Below, piece by piece: positions 21,849-29,881 of a stretch of 29,881 bases of DNA (positions within the stretch are counted from its first letter, which is position 1; every line of letters starts with the position of its first letter). Both the position numbers and the translations under genes were made by a program. Source of the DNA: Clostridia bacterium (lineage in GTDB: Bacteria > Bacillota_A > Clostridia > Oscillospirales > Acutalibacteraceae); contig JAILQN010000071.1 in the NCBI GenBank assembly GCA_024699005.1, forward strand, positions 1 to 29,881, written 5' to 3'. The notes beneath the pieces are model-generated. The model did not search any database, was not told the origin of the DNA, and was given only the letters and a program-made list of their open reading frames with translations.

Positions 21849-22880
21849 ATGAAATTTTTCCAGGATATCGCTCAGGTGACATTCACCGGCATTGATCATG
21901 TTTTTAACGTTTCGTCCGTCTTCTGCGAGTTCGCGATAGGCGGCAAAGAATTCACCATAAAATGGTACGGTGTGATAATCGCGTTCGGCTTTACACTTGC
22001 CGCGCTTTTCGGCGGACGGCAGGCGTATATCCGCAAGATGGATCTCAACAAAATGATTGACGTGCTCATCTGGGGCACGGTCGGAGGGATCATCGGCGCA
22101 AGACTGTATTACTGCGCATTCAAATGGAGCTATTACGGTTCACATCCGGTTGAGATACTGAAGATCTGGAACGGCGGACTGGCCATTTACGGCGGAGTGA
22201 TAGGCGGCATTTTAGCAGCATTTATCACCTGTAAAATCACAAAACTCAACTTTTTCAATCTGCTTGACCTTGTGGGCATGAGCATGCTTATCGGGCAGGG
22301 CATAGGGCGTTGGGGCAACTTCGCCAATCAGGAGGCTTTCGGCATCAATTCATCCGGCTTTCTTGGCATGTGGAGCGACAAGATAGGCCGCTATATTCTT
22401 GAGCACCGCGCCTCGCTTCCTGACGTCGATCCTTCCAAACCGGTCCATCCGACTTTTTTGTATGAGTCCCTGTGGTGTCTTATAGGATTCGCGCTGCTCT
22501 ATCTGATAATGCGTAAAGCCTATAAGTTCTCCGGGCAGATGTTTCTTTGCTACGGTCTGTGGTACGGCACGGGCAGAGCGATCTTCGAGGGGCTCAGAAC
22601 AGACAGCCTTTATATCTCCGGCACGAATATCCGTGTATCCCAACTGCTGTCGATAATCGCCGCTTCGGTGTGCGCGATACTGCTTGCGGTATTCCTTATA
22701 CGTTTCACCAGACATCCGCATCCGGTGGAGGGCAAGGATTATTACATCCAGCCCGCTCCCCTGTTCAAATTCCAGAAAAGCGCTCCCCACGCCCCCGGCG
22801 AAAGGGTCGAGCTGAAAGAGGGAGAGACGATGAGAAGCATAGTCAAAGCCGAAGCAGCTGCAAGGAAAAAGAAGAATTGA
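21849..22880 (+). CDS. lgt: Prolipoprotein diacylglyceryl transferase
   Basis: A 343-residue polytopic membrane enzyme that transfers diacylglycerol from phosphatidylglycerol to the lipobox cysteine of prolipoproteins. Motifs: IKWYGVIIAFGF, GARLYYCAF, NGGLAIYGGVIGG, the signature GIGRWGNFANQEAFG (Arg154, Asn157), HPTFLYESLWCL and YGTGRAIFEGLR with the conserved Arg and Glu four residues apart. About seven hydrophobic helices. A C-terminal charged tail (about 285-343) is longer than usual. The start has no recognisable Shine-Dalgarno: the 20 nt before ATG are A-rich, next to the GC-rich repeat. No other in-frame ATG would keep the first helix. Cysteine supply (cysK just upstream) may only be a coincidence of position. 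Confidence 0.95.
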   Translation: MKFFQDIAQVTFTGIDHVFNVSSVFCEFAIGGKEFTIKWYGVIIAFGFTLAALFGGRQAYIRKMDLNKMIDVLIWGTVGGIIGARLYYCAFKWSYYGSHPVEILKIWNGGLAIYGGVIGGILAAFITCKITKLNFFNLLDLVGMSMLIGQGIGRWGNFANQEAFGINSSGFLGMWSDKIGRYILEHRASLPDVDPSKPVHPTFLYESLWCLIGFALLYLIMRKAYKFSGQMFLCYGLWYGTGRAIFEGLRTDSLYISGTNIRVSQLLSIIAASVCAILLAVFLIRFTRHPHPVEGKDYYIQPAPLFKFQKSAPHAPGERVELKEGETMRSIVKAEAAARKKKN

Positions 22881-22928
22881 TAAGGAGACAGGTTAAAGAG
22901 ACACCGACAGTAAAAATCTTACAATGCA

Positions 22929-22966
22929 CAGCCGTCCGTTGCTTTCGCAACGGACGGCTGATTTGA
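22929..22966 (+). terminator. Terminator-like hairpin after lgt
   Basis: Perfect 14-bp stem CAGCCGTCCGTTGC (22929-22942) with 22947-22960, TTTC loop, followed by ATTTGAT. The U-tail is poor but the stem is very stable. It stands 48 bp after the lgt stop. Confidence 0.65.
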
Positions 22967-22978
22967 TGGGGAGAAAAT

Positions 22979-23006
22979 GCGGTGACCGCGCAGGGTCACC
23001 CCTACG
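22979..23006. repeat. GC-rich palindromic intergenic repeat, copy 2
   Basis: GGTGACC, GCGCA, GGGTCACC, then CCTACGG. It matches the pattern at 21800-21831 with compensating changes (GGTGACC/GGTCACC here, GGCGGCC/GGTCGCC there), so the hairpin seems to be kept. It lies just beyond the stop of the minus-strand giant gene. Confidence 0.75.
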
Positions 23007-23013
23007 GTTTCAA

Positions 23014-26000
23014 TTATCCGTTACTTAACAGCGAACGCAGCACCTTTAACAGCCTGGAGAATATCAGGACGATCCTCGCCAGGATGCCTGTCAGGTAGTG
23101 CATTTCGTCATCGTTGTAGTCCTCGATCGGCTTGATGAGAGTCGGGATGCTGGCTGTGAGAGCCTGCATGAGATGCGGGAACTCATTGCCCAGGAACTCG
23201 GACGCCACGAACGCCGCGCGCGTGATATAGGAGGTCGACGAATAGTACATAGTGGAGATCAGTTCAACGGCTCCGCCCTCACCGGTGTAACGGTGGAACC
23301 AGTCCGCAGTAGCGTCGGTCACACTGTCCGCTCCGAAGAAGATCCAGAATATCGTCGCCAGAGCCACGTCGTCAATTCCGTAGAAGCTTTCCACGTGCGA
23401 GTCCAGATTATCCAGACTCTGCAGGATCGCGAGCACCAGATAGAGCTGATCCTCATCCGTAATGTAATTCTTGGCGATCTTGATAAGATTTGTCGCATTG
23501 TCGCCGAATACCAGCTGATCGACTGCGAAATCAAGCGTCCTTGTCATAAGCTCAATCTTGCCGTTTTCGCCGAGGGCTATGGTGTAAGCGTCGTCACCGT
23601 TAGCGGACGTGAACCTGATGGGCTCGGTGAAATTGAACTGAGAGCTCAGAGACTCGACCGTGAAGTCGATTTCGATGGCAAGACCGGAATCCTGCAGCGT
23701 CTCGTTCAGTTTCATAAGCAGGAAGTTGACGGGATCGGTCTCCGCAAAGTGAAGGTCGATACCGGTCTGATCCGCAACAAGAGCGTAAAAATCAACGTCG
23801 TAGATCGGACGGATGATGTCGAGCAGAACGTTCACGGACGTGAGAAGATGCTCTATTGCAACCTGAATACCGTCGACCCTGTCGAAGTACAGAAGAGCGG
23901 GAAGGGCAGTCTCAATGAACGAGATCGGATCCGCCTCGACTTTATCAAGTATCGAAAATACGGGATCGATGATATTCTTTACGATATTGTCCGGATCTGC
24001 GATGAGAGCCGCGGGTGATTTGATGCCTGTCGCACCGAGAACCTCGAGCAGCGGGATAAGGCCGTAAGCGTAGCCGTTATAACCGACGCCTGTCACGGAG
24101 ACAAGATCCAACAGCCCGATGTTTATATCCTGTTCGGCAAGTATGAATCCGAGCAGCGGAGCGAGGGGATCGAGAAGTGTGATAAGACCGGCCTTGAAAG
24201 CAGCCTTGTCGCCGTCGGCGAAGTCAAACGTCATATCGTCCCAGACTGTAAGATCGATCACCTGCTCGATAAGGCCGAGGTCGGCAATCATTTCGGGCAG
24301 TTCCAGACCGCCGACCAGATCCCTGATGGTGCCTGCAAGGTTGTTGAGCGTTTCGGCTTTGAACAGACTGCCGAGCATATAATCGAGCGCCTGCTCAAGA
24401 TCCTCCGCGCCGCCGAACTGATCGCTCATGATAATGACGATATCATCCATAAACTCGTCCAGATGTTTTGTCATATAGAGCGCCTTGTTGCGCGACCACA
24501 GGGTGTCCTTGCCCTCTGCTTTCACTTCATTCCAGAAGCTCGTGTACTCAGCCTCCGTGATCGTGCCTTCTGTGATCCAGTTTATGCCGTCAGGCATGGT
24601 GTATCTGTAGACCGGATGCACCAGCTCGTAGATCGCCGCGATCGCGTCGGTTCCGTTCGCCTTGACGTTTTCAAGGATCTCCAGGACGATATCGGGCAGA
24701 CCGCCTTCGTCCTCTGCAGGTCCGGCTTCCGGTTCGCCGGTATCGCCGTCTCCGGGATCAGCAGGCTCCTCCTCCGCCTCGTCCTTGCTCATCATATTCA
24801 TGATCGCGGGGATAAAGTCGTCGTCCTGTATCGCCTCAAGGATATACTCCAGCAGGAACTGCATGACCTGCGGCTTATTGGCGATTATGCTCGCGTGGAT
24901 GTTCTGGCGCCCTTCATATGTGATCTGACTCTTGCTGCGGTAGGAATCCGCCCAAACCACGTCCGTGCCGAGCATTGCAAGCTTCGCTCCGTCAAGATGC
25001 GGCAGTTTAAGCTCGGGAGCAGGAGCGGCTAGTTCTTCGCCATCAGCTGGGGAATCAGTGTCTTCGGACGGAGCCAACAGGCCCAAAACTATAGATAAAA
25101 CACCGTCAAGACTCTTAACATCGTCATAGAAAGTCTCCACGCCCAAAATATCGGCAAGGTCAAGTGTTTCCGGATCGCCAAGATTGACATCGAAAGCCTG
25201 ATCTCCAGCTAACGCAGCAAGTCCACCAAGAAGTATATCGATATGAAGAACCAGATTTTGCAAAAGCGGCAGGAATAGACCAGACTGAATCGCGAAAGCA
25301 AGATTCGGAAGCAGTGTTATGATTTTGTCAACAGGCGAGATCTTTAATTGACCGAACAGGTCATGAACCGGATGAATCAGACCAAAATCAATGATATCCC
25401 TGATAGTTTTGAAAGAATTTCCGTTGTAAAGATCCGTACAGCCAAGAGCTTCAAGTAACGGAATAATGGTATTGTTATAACCCTCTTTTGCGGGAACCTG
25501 GAGCGATGCGGAAGCGATAAGTATATTTAATACAGATGTTTTTGAAATCCCCCTGTTTGAAAGCATAGCAAGGAATACCCTCTCAAGTCCGACAAGACCT
25601 GCATTGGCGGCTTTCAGGAACTGTTCCTTCCTTGCGTCACGTGCACCTTCAATATCTCCGGTTTCTTCAAGGTCAACACCGGCTGCGTCAATGCCCCAGT
25701 CTAAAGTCAGCTGCCAAGTCGGCTCGCCTTCGTCATCAAGAACTTCATTGCCTTCATCGTCAAGTACCTTTTCCCAAATGGTTTGTCTCGCCGTATTGGT
25801 ATACCAAGGATTAACATCATCCATAAGACCACCGGAAAGGCGTGACAATTTGTTTGCAATTTCCGTAAAACCTCGGGCGTCGTAGCGCACCCCGTTCGCA
25901 TCGGTCGACGTACTTTTCATAAGCGCACCGACTTTTGACGGAGAAACTCCAGAGTTGATTTTTTCAAAAGCGTCATCAAGACTGATATATGATAACAGAC

Positions 26001-28215
26001 TTCCAATACCGCCAGCACTGCCGATCTTATCTTTAATAAGATCTACAAGCATCGGATAAAGCCCACCGACAATCGTGTTAAGGAATTTATCTGTATAAAT
26101 AGTATCAGCAAGTCCGTCGAGCGTAGCGCCAAGATCCAAATCAATCCCCAATTCAGAAAGCTTACCACTTGTCAAGAGTTCATCTATAAAAACTATCAGG
26201 TTTTCATAATACTCGTTCTGAATCGTGAAGTCACGGTCGCGTATATTATCCTTATCGCTGACGTAACGGACTATGGGATCAATAGTTTCCGCATTGTACT
26301 TATATGCGGAGAGAGTACGGGACGGATTATAGTTGTTAAGCGCCAATACTATACTCTTAAGAGCTTCGTACTTCTCCACCGCTTCGGCTGAGAGATCAAA
26401 ATGTTCTGTCAGATCGAGGAATTCATATACGTTGACCTCGATAAGACCTATGCTGGCGCGCAACGTGTTATAAGTTTCAAGGTTGACCTCGTTGATCAAA
26501 AGCCCCTGCTCGTCAGCCTGAGTCTGATAAATAGCCCATGAGTCATTTATCTCATTCTCCAGAATGGCGTTGAGAGCGGCGTATGTTTGATCGATCTTGG
26601 ATTCCATCACAGCCTCGGCGTCAGTAAAGATCTTTGCGGCGATCTCTGCATCATATTCAGACAGTTCTGCGACGAACGCCTGCAGTTCGGTATACCAGGA
26701 ATCGCGCTGAGTAAGGATATTCAGCAGCTGCGTCGAGCTCTCTTCAAGGGTCAGCGGAGCGAAAACAGAATTGTAAGCGCTCTGATACTGTTTGAATGTA
26801 AGATTATAACCGTTGACTTCACGGATATGTGCGAAACCCGCGGTCACGGGATCGATCGTGTTCGCTATGTAATCCGCTGTGGAAGAGCCGAATACGATCT
26901 CAACGTTGGCGGATTTCCTGGAGCAGAGATCTTCGATAACCGAGTCAAGCTCCAGCTCCGCTGCGGCAAGGATACCCTCGACGCCATCGGTCGCGATGGT
27001 CCAGTCGTCGTCATACGTAGCGTAGAGCGCCAGATCGGCTTCGATACGGGGTTTCATTGAATCGCGCAGATACGCGATCTCATAGGCATTTTCTATCTCT
27101 TCAAACTTGGCGGCTACCGCGTCCATATCGATATAGCCGTGCTCTTCCAGATAGTTTCTTGCGGTTGCCGGCGCGCTGTTGTAGTTGCCCAGCTTGGCCT
27201 TCATATCGAAATAAAGATCGGACAGTTCATCAAGGGAATAATCAGTAATATCCAGTTCCGTCTTTGCCTGGAGATTCTGCGCGATCTCTATATAGGTGCT
27301 GATAGCGATGGCGGCCTCGATACTGGCGAGCGTACCGGCGGTATCATAACCTGAGAAGAATTTGGCGTACACCGCGGAACCGTTGAAAGCCGTACTGCCG
27401 ATAACGGCATTGTATGCAGACGATAAAGCGTTCTTCGCTGCGGTCAGCGTATCCACGTCTGTCGCCACCATGTCGTCAAATGCCATGGTATAATACTCTG
27501 CATATGTCGAGATTGCGGTCGAAAGCGTTTTGATCGGAGCGGTGCTTACATTGCCTGTAGACGCCGATGTCGGCGTATTTGCATACAGAAAATACTTCGT
27601 GTCACAGCCGTCCTTCCAGTCTTTCCTGGTATGACCGAAGGTGTACTTTGTCCCCGCGCTTACCTGATTCGGCATTACCGATACGCTGTCGTATCTGAGC
27701 ACGGCGCTCTTATCCGTAACAGTAAGAGTAAAAGACGGTTGTGCTGCATTACTGCTCAGACCCGTACTGTCATCGACACTCGCGTTGGCGATCAACGCAT
27801 CAAGCAAGGCTACTATTGCCCAGTTTCCGATCTCGGTCGAGGTGAAATAGTTCTGCACCTCTGTTTTGATAGCAGCGTTGATCTGCGTTGCCGTACGGAT
27901 TGCCGTAGTGTTTGAAACGCTGTTGCTCGCAGGCACCAATCCCGCGTACACGTCAAAATACTTATTCGCGACTGCCAGCATATCGCCGGTGTTATCGGTA
28001 TATGTGGCGTTGTTTCCGCTGACAGCCGGCACGGCATTCGTCGGATTTTCGTCATTCTCACGCAGAGTGCGGATCTTCTCGGCAAGCTCCTGATAATCCG
28101 CCGCGACAGGAGCCGCGTAAACTATCGGTGCAAATTCGGGAATGGCGACGCTGAATACCGTAAACACCATTACTATGGACAGAACGATACTCAGCAGTTT
28201 TTTTGAAGTTACCAT
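23014..28215 (-). CDS. Giant modular secreted protein (1733 aa), function unknown
   Basis: Signal peptide MVTSKKLLSIVLSIVMVFTVF to about residue 34 (VYA/AP). Residues 35-300 are Ser/Thr/Ala-rich; 300-650 look helical. Two related modules follow: one begins YNNTIIPLLEALG (about 910) and one YNGYAYGLIPLLEVLG (about 1377). Each continues through a Pro-containing pair of helices (IIDFGLIHPVHDLF; IIDPVFSILDKV), then a ..P...I..LLP or ALPAL motif and LLGGL/LLDII helices. An acidic linker rich in Glu, Pro and Gly (about 1143-1172) lies between them. The end, LARIVLIFSRLLKVLRSLLSNG, is a basic amphipathic tail rather than LPXTG or SLH. The ATG has an excellent GGAGGAAA site. The protein has no recognised enzymatic motif; a surface or matrix role is inferred. 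Codons in 25030-26390 are more AT-rich than in the rest. Confidence 0.82.
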   Translation of the reverse strand: MVTSKKLLSIVLSIVMVFTVFSVAIPEFAPIVYAAPVAADYQELAEKIRTLRENDENPTNAVPAVSGNNATYTDNTGDMLAVANKYFDVYAGLVPASNSVSNTTAIRTATQINAAIKTEVQNYFTSTEIGNWAIVALLDALIANASVDDSTGLSSNAAQPSFTLTVTDKSAVLRYDSVSVMPNQVSAGTKYTFGHTRKDWKDGCDTKYFLYANTPTSASTGNVSTAPIKTLSTAISTYAEYYTMAFDDMVATDVDTLTAAKNALSSAYNAVIGSTAFNGSAVYAKFFSGYDTAGTLASIEAAIAISTYIEIAQNLQAKTELDITDYSLDELSDLYFDMKAKLGNYNSAPATARNYLEEHGYIDMDAVAAKFEEIENAYEIAYLRDSMKPRIEADLALYATYDDDWTIATDGVEGILAAAELELDSVIEDLCSRKSANVEIVFGSSTADYIANTIDPVTAGFAHIREVNGYNLTFKQYQSAYNSVFAPLTLEESSTQLLNILTQRDSWYTELQAFVAELSEYDAEIAAKIFTDAEAVMESKIDQTYAALNAILENEINDSWAIYQTQADEQGLLINEVNLETYNTLRASIGLIEVNVYEFLDLTEHFDLSAEAVEKYEALKSIVLALNNYNPSRTLSAYKYNAETIDPIVRYVSDKDNIRDRDFTIQNEYYENLIVFIDELLTSGKLSELGIDLDLGATLDGLADTIYTDKFLNTIVGGLYPMLVDLIKDKIGSAGGIGSLLSYISLDDAFEKINSGVSPSKVGALMKSTSTDANGVRYDARGFTEIANKLSRLSGGLMDDVNPWYTNTARQTIWEKVLDDEGNEVLDDEGEPTWQLTLDWGIDAAGVDLEETGDIEGARDARKEQFLKAANAGLVGLERVFLAMLSNRGISKTSVLNILIASASLQVPAKEGYNNTIIPLLEALGCTDLYNGNSFKTIRDIIDFGLIHPVHDLFGQLKISPVDKIITLLPNLAFAIQSGLFLPLLQNLVLHIDILLGGLAALAGDQAFDVNLGDPETLDLADILGVETFYDDVKSLDGVLSIVLGLLAPSEDTDSPADGEELAAPAPELKLPHLDGAKLAMLGTDVVWADSYRSKSQITYEGRQNIHASIIANKPQVMQFLLEYILEAIQDDDFIPAIMNMMSKDEAEEEPADPGDGDTGEPEAGPAEDEGGLPDIVLEILENVKANGTDAIAAIYELVHPVYRYTMPDGINWITEGTITEAEYTSFWNEVKAEGKDTLWSRNKALYMTKHLDEFMDDIVIIMSDQFGGAEDLEQALDYMLGSLFKAETLNNLAGTIRDLVGGLELPEMIADLGLIEQVIDLTVWDDMTFDFADGDKAAFKAGLITLLDPLAPLLGFILAEQDINIGLLDLVSVTGVGYNGYAYGLIPLLEVLGATGIKSPAALIADPDNIVKNIIDPVFSILDKVEADPISFIETALPALLYFDRVDGIQVAIEHLLTSVNVLLDIIRPIYDVDFYALVADQTGIDLHFAETDPVNFLLMKLNETLQDSGLAIEIDFTVESLSSQFNFTEPIRFTSANGDDAYTIALGENGKIELMTRTLDFAVDQLVFGDNATNLIKIAKNYITDEDQLYLVLAILQSLDNLDSHVESFYGIDDVALATIFWIFFGADSVTDATADWFHRYTGEGGAVELISTMYYSSTSYITRAAFVASEFLGNEFPHLMQALTASIPTLIKPIEDYNDDEMHYLTGILARIVLIFSRLLKVLRSLLSNG

Positions 28216-28357
28216 ACTGATTTCCTCCTGAATACTATGTAAATTTATTTATAAACCGTATATGAAAACCCTTTTTATTCTGTTTTCATTGTTACGTTTT
28301 TTTGCCGATAAATGCACACTTTTGTAAAATCGTGCACATTAAAAACAATTAATATTC

Positions 28358-28387
28358 TTGACAAAAATCTATCACATTTGCAATAAT
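28358..28387 (+). promoter_or_regulatory. Promoter of the Lgt-paralogue/TetR operon
   Basis: -35 TTGACA (28358-28363, perfect), 18-bp spacer, -10 AATAAT (28382-28387, five of six). The word ATCACATTTGCA sits in the spacer at 28371-28382. Confidence 0.65.
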
Positions 28388-28394
28388 GAACAGG

Positions 28395-28416
28395 GATTTG
28401 CACAACAATGCAAATC
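28395..28416. promoter_or_regulatory. Palindromic operator candidate at the transcript start
   Basis: GATTTGCA (28395-28402), six bases, TGCAAATC (28409-28416): perfect 8-bp arms at about +1 to +22. ATTTGCA occurs a third time in the spacer just upstream. This is a natural place for repression by the TetR protein encoded in the same operon (inference). Confidence 0.6.
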
Positions 28417-28446
28417 AGTGACTTTTCCGAAAAAGGGGACGTTAAT

Positions 28447-29361
28447 ATGAGCATGATTACGCGGATCCTGTTTTATGACGCGATGTACATAGCCGGATTC
28501 GCCCTGATGCTGCTGACAAGCCTGCTCGGATGCCGCATCTACGGCATCGGCCGCGTCCGCGCCGCCGTATATTCGGTAATCTCTTTTGCGGCGGGTATCG
28601 GAGGAGCCTTGCTCATCGGCGTGATATACAACAAGCTGCAATCCCTGAAAGGAACGGAAACGGACATAAGAGTCGACATGCTCGGCGCGATGATCTTCAC
28701 TCTGTTTTTCCTGATAGCAGCGGTACCGATCGAAAAACTGTTCGTAAAAGCGCGTGCAAAAAAGGCGGACTCCGCCGAGGTCAGGAACGTGAGCTTTCGC
28801 GATACCATCGATATGATCATCCCGGGCGCTTTTATCGTGTTCACGTGCATCAAGTTCGGCTGCCACGTCAAGGGATGCTGCTACGGAGTGATATGGGACC
28901 GCGGTATAAAGTCTCCGCTTGCGGACGTCAGACTCTTCCCCGTTCAGTTATGCGAGTTCGCGTCCCTGTGCGCGATCCTGATCCTGTGCTGTTTTCTGAA
29001 ACGGACAAAGATTTACCGCAGAGGAATGGCCGCTCCGCTTACCGCCTTTTTCTACGGCGTCGCCCGGTTCCTGTGGGAATTCCTGAGGTTTTACACCCCG
29101 GAGATGAAGCATTTTGCTTTGGGGCTCTCACTATGGCAGCTTTTCTGCCTGCTGGTGATCGTCGTTACGGCGGTATGGCTCGCGGTACTGTATAAAACGC
29201 AGCCGGGCGAACCGCTGCCCAAAGGAAAGCTCATACTGAAAGCGGAAGAACTGTCCGCAGACAGAAAAAAACAAAACGGCAGAAAAAACGCCAAAGGCAA
29301 AAACGCGAACGCTAAGAACAAGAACAAAAAGAAAAAAGCAACAACGGCAAAGCGAAAATAA
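28447..29361 (+). CDS. Divergent Lgt-family membrane protein
   Basis: A 304-residue polytopic protein related to prolipoprotein diacylglyceryl transferase. It keeps the C-terminal YGVARFLWEFLR (Arg207, Glu211, spaced as in Lgt) and an FPVQLCE motif (164-170) matching HPTxLYE, but in place of the GRxGNFxNxE signature it has FGCHVKGCCYG (137-147), with three cysteines and no Arg or Asn. About seven hydrophobic helices. The last 60 residues are extremely Lys/Asn-rich. ATG at 28447 is preceded by AAGGGGAC; an upstream in-frame ATG at 28408 lies inside the operator palindrome. This may be an Lgt-fold enzyme with another acceptor or lipid, not a second housekeeping Lgt. The TetR gene starts 23 bp downstream in the same transcript. 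Confidence 0.8.
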   Translation: MSMITRILFYDAMYIAGFALMLLTSLLGCRIYGIGRVRAAVYSVISFAAGIGGALLIGVIYNKLQSLKGTETDIRVDMLGAMIFTLFFLIAAVPIEKLFVKARAKKADSAEVRNVSFRDTIDMIIPGAFIVFTCIKFGCHVKGCCYGVIWDRGIKSPLADVRLFPVQLCEFASLCAILILCCFLKRTKIYRRGMAAPLTAFFYGVARFLWEFLRFYTPEMKHFALGLSLWQLFCLLVIVVTAVWLAVLYKTQPGEPLPKGKLILKAEELSADRKKQNGRKNAKGKNANAKNKNKKKKATTAKRK

Positions 29362-29384
29362 ACTATATAAAAAGGATTGGGCGT

Positions 29385-29881
29385 ATGAATTCCACAGAAA
29401 GAAAGATCATAAGCAGCTTTATAAAGTTACTGAGCGCCTCCGGCATAGAGCGGATCACCGTATCGGAGATCTGCGCCGAGGCGGGGGTCAGCAAACGCAG
29501 CTTTTACAACCACTTCCACGACAAGTTCGATATACTGAACAAGGTCCAGGTGATACCGGGGCTTGAAAACGACGACGACGTATCGCTCGCAACTCTTGAA
29601 GAATACTTCCGGAAGCGCTACAGATGGCTGATTGAGCACAGAAACTTTCTGCGGAATATCAGCTTTTATTTCGGGCAAAACTCCTCCATCCTGCAGTTCC
29701 GGGATTCTGTGCGCGACCTGCTCTGGAAGGTGATGCTCCGCGACAATCCGGGACTGACCAAAACTGCGGAACTTGACCACGCGGTGGAGTATTTCGCTTA
29801 TTCTTATCTTATATTCGTCATCCGCATCCTTTTGCTGGACCCGGACTTCTGCGATGAGTATTTCCACCGCGAACACTTCAT
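29385..29881 (+). CDS. TetR/AcrR-family regulator, C-terminus beyond the window
   Basis: An open frame of 165 codons from ATG at 29385 to the window edge. It begins MNSTERKIISSFIKLLSASG and has a clear helix-turn-helix: ITVSEICAEAGVSKRSFYNHFHDKFDIL (about 24-51). The C-terminal part, with HRNFLRNISFYFGQNSS, is the TetR_C_8-like ligand domain, as in many clostridial regulators. AAAGGATT precedes the start. It lies 23 bp after the divergent Lgt paralogue and is probably co-transcribed with it. It is a likely autoregulator acting on the palindrome at 28395-28416. Truncated only by the window edge, not in the genome as far as can be seen. Confidence 0.85.
   Translation, partial: MNSTERKIISSFIKLLSASGIERITVSEICAEAGVSKRSFYNHFHDKFDILNKVQVIPGLENDDDVSLATLEEYFRKRYRWLIEHRNFLRNISFYFGQNSSILQFRDSVRDLLWKVMLRDNPGLTKTAELDHAVEYFAYSYLIFVIRILLLDPDFCDEYFHREHF

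Overview
The window looks like a chromosome segment from an uncultured gut or rumen Firmicute (Clostridia, perhaps Oscillospiraceae or a relative). This is inferred from strong GGAGG-type ribosome binding sites, some TTG/GTG starts, roughly 50-55% GC in sampled coding lines, large secreted proteins, a UxaC uronate isomerase and short intergenic heptamer arrays. No rRNA, tRNA, CRISPR or complete insertion sequence was seen.

Left part (1-6.2 kb, all minus strand): an operon of a small zinc-ribbon protein, an ABC ATPase and an FtsX-type permease cut by the window edge; a phosphotransferase of the APH fold; a GPH-family sugar transporter; and a secreted protein of unknown function ending in a short amphipathic tail. 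A 335-bp element with terminal inverted repeats (MITE-like) follows.

Centre-left (6.2-11.8 kb): a TetR regulator is divergent from a compact plus-strand operon of adenylate-forming ligase, stand-alone condensation-domain protein, acyl carrier protein and second adenylate-forming ligase. It resembles a dissociated one-carrier NRPS-like pathway for joining an activated acid to an acceptor. The second ligase has an in-frame UGA exactly where its neighbouring paralogue has a cysteine codon; normal termination there would remove the C-terminal catalytic lysine. A HigBA/RelE-type toxin-antitoxin pair follows, with a consensus promoter whose spacer is a perfect palindrome.

Centre (12.8-19.3 kb, minus strand): two small membrane-anchored proteins, a secreted alpha/beta hydrolase, a deacetylase-like barrel protein and a radical SAM protein with extra C-terminal cysteines. 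Promoters can be read for the last three. Tandem arrays of 7-bp units recur beside these genes.

Right part (19.4-29.9 kb): uxaC, cysK and lgt on the plus strand, with GC-rich palindromic repeats before and after lgt; a 1733-residue secreted protein on the minus strand with two related internal modules and a lower-GC central block; then a divergent Lgt paralogue followed by a second TetR regulator cut by the window edge. The promoter regions of the two TetR loci share a 12-bp word.

The strongest candidates for something undescribed are the mini NRPS-like operon with its UGA-for-Cys ligase, the heptamer arrays, and the giant modular secreted protein together with the C-terminal tail type.
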